Origin: a bacterium
Lineage (GTDB): Bacteria; Lindowbacteria; 2-12-FULL-62-27
DNA length: 23,039 nucleotides
Direction: 5' to 3'
Assembly: GCA_016202645.1 (NCBI GenBank)
Contig: JACQOF010000031.1
Coordinates: 1-23,039 of the forward strand
Shown: positions 21,662 to 23,039 of the stretch, piece by piece
Layout: each line of letters starts with the position of its first letter
How positions within the stretch are numbered: the stretch's first letter is position 1
Notes under the pieces: model-generated
The model's database searches: none
What the model saw: only the letters and a program-made list of their open reading frames with translations
What the model was told of the DNA's origin: nothing
Program-made: the position numbers and the translations under genes

Positions 21662-22849
21662 CTATCTCAAAAACGGTTTTGCATGCCCCGAGTTCCAGTC
21701 CGTATTGAAGCACGTCAGGAAGCGGTCGGCAAGGACGGTGGACCGGAGGATGAGGGCGATTTCTCGGTTTTCGTGCGTGGCGGCTTCCGTCCAGTTGTTG
21801 CTTCCCACCATGAGAAATTCCCCGTCGACCTGGAAGGCCTTGGCGTGGTACTGCCCGTAGGGTTGTTTGCCAAGCCTGGCGATGTCGGCGGTGCGGACGT
21901 CGACGCCCCACTGTTTCATGTCCCGGAGGGTCGGCCGGACGCCGTCGAGTTCTTCCACGGTGCCTGCGTCATGAATGAGGCGGACCTTGACCCCGCGCCG
22001 CACCGCGCCGCGGAGGGGGCGGACGATCGCGTCGTATCGGCCGAACGCGTGGGAGAAGGTAAACATCATGACGTCGATATTTTTTTTCGCCATCCGGCAG
22101 AGCGCCTCGACGCCCTGTTCGCACAGCGGCATATTCTTGACGGCGAATCCATCCGCAGCGCCCTGCAGAAGCACCGCGGATTTGATGTCGGCCGAGAGGG
22201 AGGATGCGATGTTGCCGGCGTCAAGGCTGGTCATCATCTCGAGGGTCAGGGCGATGAGGGGGTCGTCAAACGCAATTCCCATTTCCCGGTTTTCCCGCAT
22301 GCCGGCGCCGTTCAAGTTCGCGCTGCCCAGAACCCCGCGGCGGCCGTCGGCGACTACGAATTTGGCGTGGACGTACCCGTGTTCCGGGTTCCCGCCGAGC
22401 GGCGCGAGGTCGCGCTCCACAAGGTTCGCGCCGAGCGCGCGGAGGTCTTCGATGAAATCCGGGTCGTTCATCGGATTCGGATGGACGACACCCAGGACCC
22501 GGACGTCCCGCTTCAGGGCCTTGAGAAGCGCGCGGCCCGGAGCGCCCCAGGAGCGATGAAGGGTATAACTTTCGAGCGTGATCCGGTCCTGGGCCTTCTC
22601 GATCACGGAAATCACCCGGGGTTCAAAATCGGGCACGTTGGGGTCGTTGAGTTCAGCCGGAGCGGACTCCAGAAGTTCCCAGTCCCGCGGCGTCACCGGC
22701 AGGGACTGAATCCGGACCATCAGGCGGTCCGCCGCCGCGATTTCAGCCGGCGCATCCGTCGGCCGTTGTTCCTTCCGGAGCCGGTTCCACGTCGCGGCCA
22801 GCGCGGCGACCAGAGCCAGAACGAGGACGGCCCGGACGGCGTTGCTCAT
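21662..22849 (-). CDS. Phospholipase D-superfamily protein, membrane anchored
   Basis: A 395-residue protein with an N-terminal hydrophobic anchor (about 4-20, MSNAVRAVLVLALVAALAAT) and two HKD active sites. The first is H161, K163, D168 in YVHAKFVVADGRRGVLGSANL; the second is H335, K337, D342 in YHAKAFQVDGEFLMVGSNNW. The layout matches PLD-type phosphodiesterases, including cardiolipin synthase-like and nuclease-like members; substrate is not predictable. It starts at ATG 22849 overlapping the preceding gene's stop as ATGA. It ends about 50 bp before the REP pair. Confidence 0.92.
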   Translation of the reverse strand: MSNAVRAVLVLALVAALAATWNRLRKEQRPTDAPAEIAAADRLMVRIQSLPVTPRDWELLESAPAELNDPNVPDFEPRVISVIEKAQDRITLESYTLHRSWGAPGRALLKALKRDVRVLGVVHPNPMNDPDFIEDLRALGANLVERDLAPLGGNPEHGYVHAKFVVADGRRGVLGSANLNGAGMRENREMGIAFDDPLIALTLEMMTSLDAGNIASSLSADIKSAVLLQGAADGFAVKNMPLCEQGVEALCRMAKKNIDVMMFTFSHAFGRYDAIVRPLRGAVRRGVKVRLIHDAGTVEELDGVRPTLRDMKQWGVDVRTADIARLGKQPYGQYHAKAFQVDGEFLMVGSNNWTEAATHENREIALILRSTVLADRFLTCFNTDWNSGHAKPFLR

Positions 22850-23039
22850 TGGCGGACCGCGTCGAAACTTTCAAAAAATCTGGCGTAGACCGGCGGGATG
22901 CCGGGTTCACGCGCGGCGGTCTTGTAAATCGGGTCGAGGGAATACTTGTACAGAAAAAACAGCAGGGGCGCGCTCCGGGCATCCGGGGCCGACACGTTCA
23001 GGATTTTCCGCGCGAGGTCGATGCGGTCGGAGAGGGCCG
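22846..23039 (-). CDS. C-terminal end of an unrecognised protein (cut by window edge)
   Basis: An open frame from the window edge encodes 63 residues: ALSDRIDLARKILNVSAPDA and onward, ending FFESFDAVRQ. Its TGA overlaps the PLD start as ATGA, so the two are coupled. The fragment is helical with an aromatic LLFFLYKYSLDPIYKTAARE stretch; I do not recognise it. Confidence 0.7.
   Translation of the reverse strand, partial: ALSDRIDLARKILNVSAPDARSAPLLFFLYKYSLDPIYKTAAREPGIPPVYARFFESFDAVRQ

Noticed and set aside
1-23039. CRISPR array, tRNA or rRNA genes
   Set aside because: No regularly spaced repeats and no cloverleaf or rRNA-like sequence noticed on either strand.

Overview
The window is a GC-rich segment (roughly 60 % by eye) of a Gram-negative-type bacterial chromosome. 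It has diderm-style periplasmic proteins, signal peptides and a complete start of a complex I operon. I cannot name the lineage: gene content and spacing suggest an uncultivated or little-studied deltaproteobacterium-like or candidate-phylum organism, and no rRNA or tRNA is present to settle it. Most genes are packed with ATGA or TGATG stop/start overlaps.

Layout. (1) 1-2406, minus strand: nuoA-nuoB-nuoC-nuoD (nuoD cut by the window edge), with a promoter before nuoA, an A/T-rich repeat between nuoA and nuoB, and a striking 19-bp inverted copy of the nuoC ribosome-binding/start region between nuoB and nuoC. (2) 2403-3742, minus: an MFS transporter, apparently with a leaderless promoter, coupled to a possible 40-residue protein. 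(3) 3832-8998, plus: one tightly coupled operon of two secreted PepSY-type proteins, an OmpR-type response regulator, a histidine kinase, a DUF47/PhoU-like protein and a PiT phosphate transporter. (4) 9009-12590: a 3.5-kb insert bounded by a perfect 33-bp direct repeat. It carries a RelE/ParE-type toxin-antitoxin pair and a large secreted TPR protein, and the right repeat is the 3' end of the next gene. (5) 12563-14667, minus: a DMT-like membrane protein coupled to a P-loop kinase-like protein. (6) 14682-16772, minus: a UshA-like 5'-nucleotidase with a 54-bp tandem duplication in its N-terminal region. (7) 16842-20339, minus: a secreted thermolysin-type (M4) protease fused to a six-blade Kelch propeller, followed by a small membrane protein. 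Upstream lies a 400-bp non-coding stretch with a consensus CRP/FNR-type palindrome and a palindromic repeat. (8) 20741-23039, minus: an HNH nuclease with a probable ATT start behind a CBS-pair protein, a paired palindromic repeat, a phospholipase D-family protein, and the end of an unrecognised gene.

The most unusual themes are: the direct-repeat-bounded toxin-antitoxin/TPR island at the 3' end of a gene with no recombinase of its own; a recurring arrangement in which a TTGAC/TTGAAA-N17-TAnnnT promoter sits so close to the start codon that the mRNA would be leaderless or nearly so; two genes missed by ordinary start rules (CTG toxin, ATT HNH); and the nuoC start-region inverted duplication, which could fold over the nuoC ribosome-binding site.
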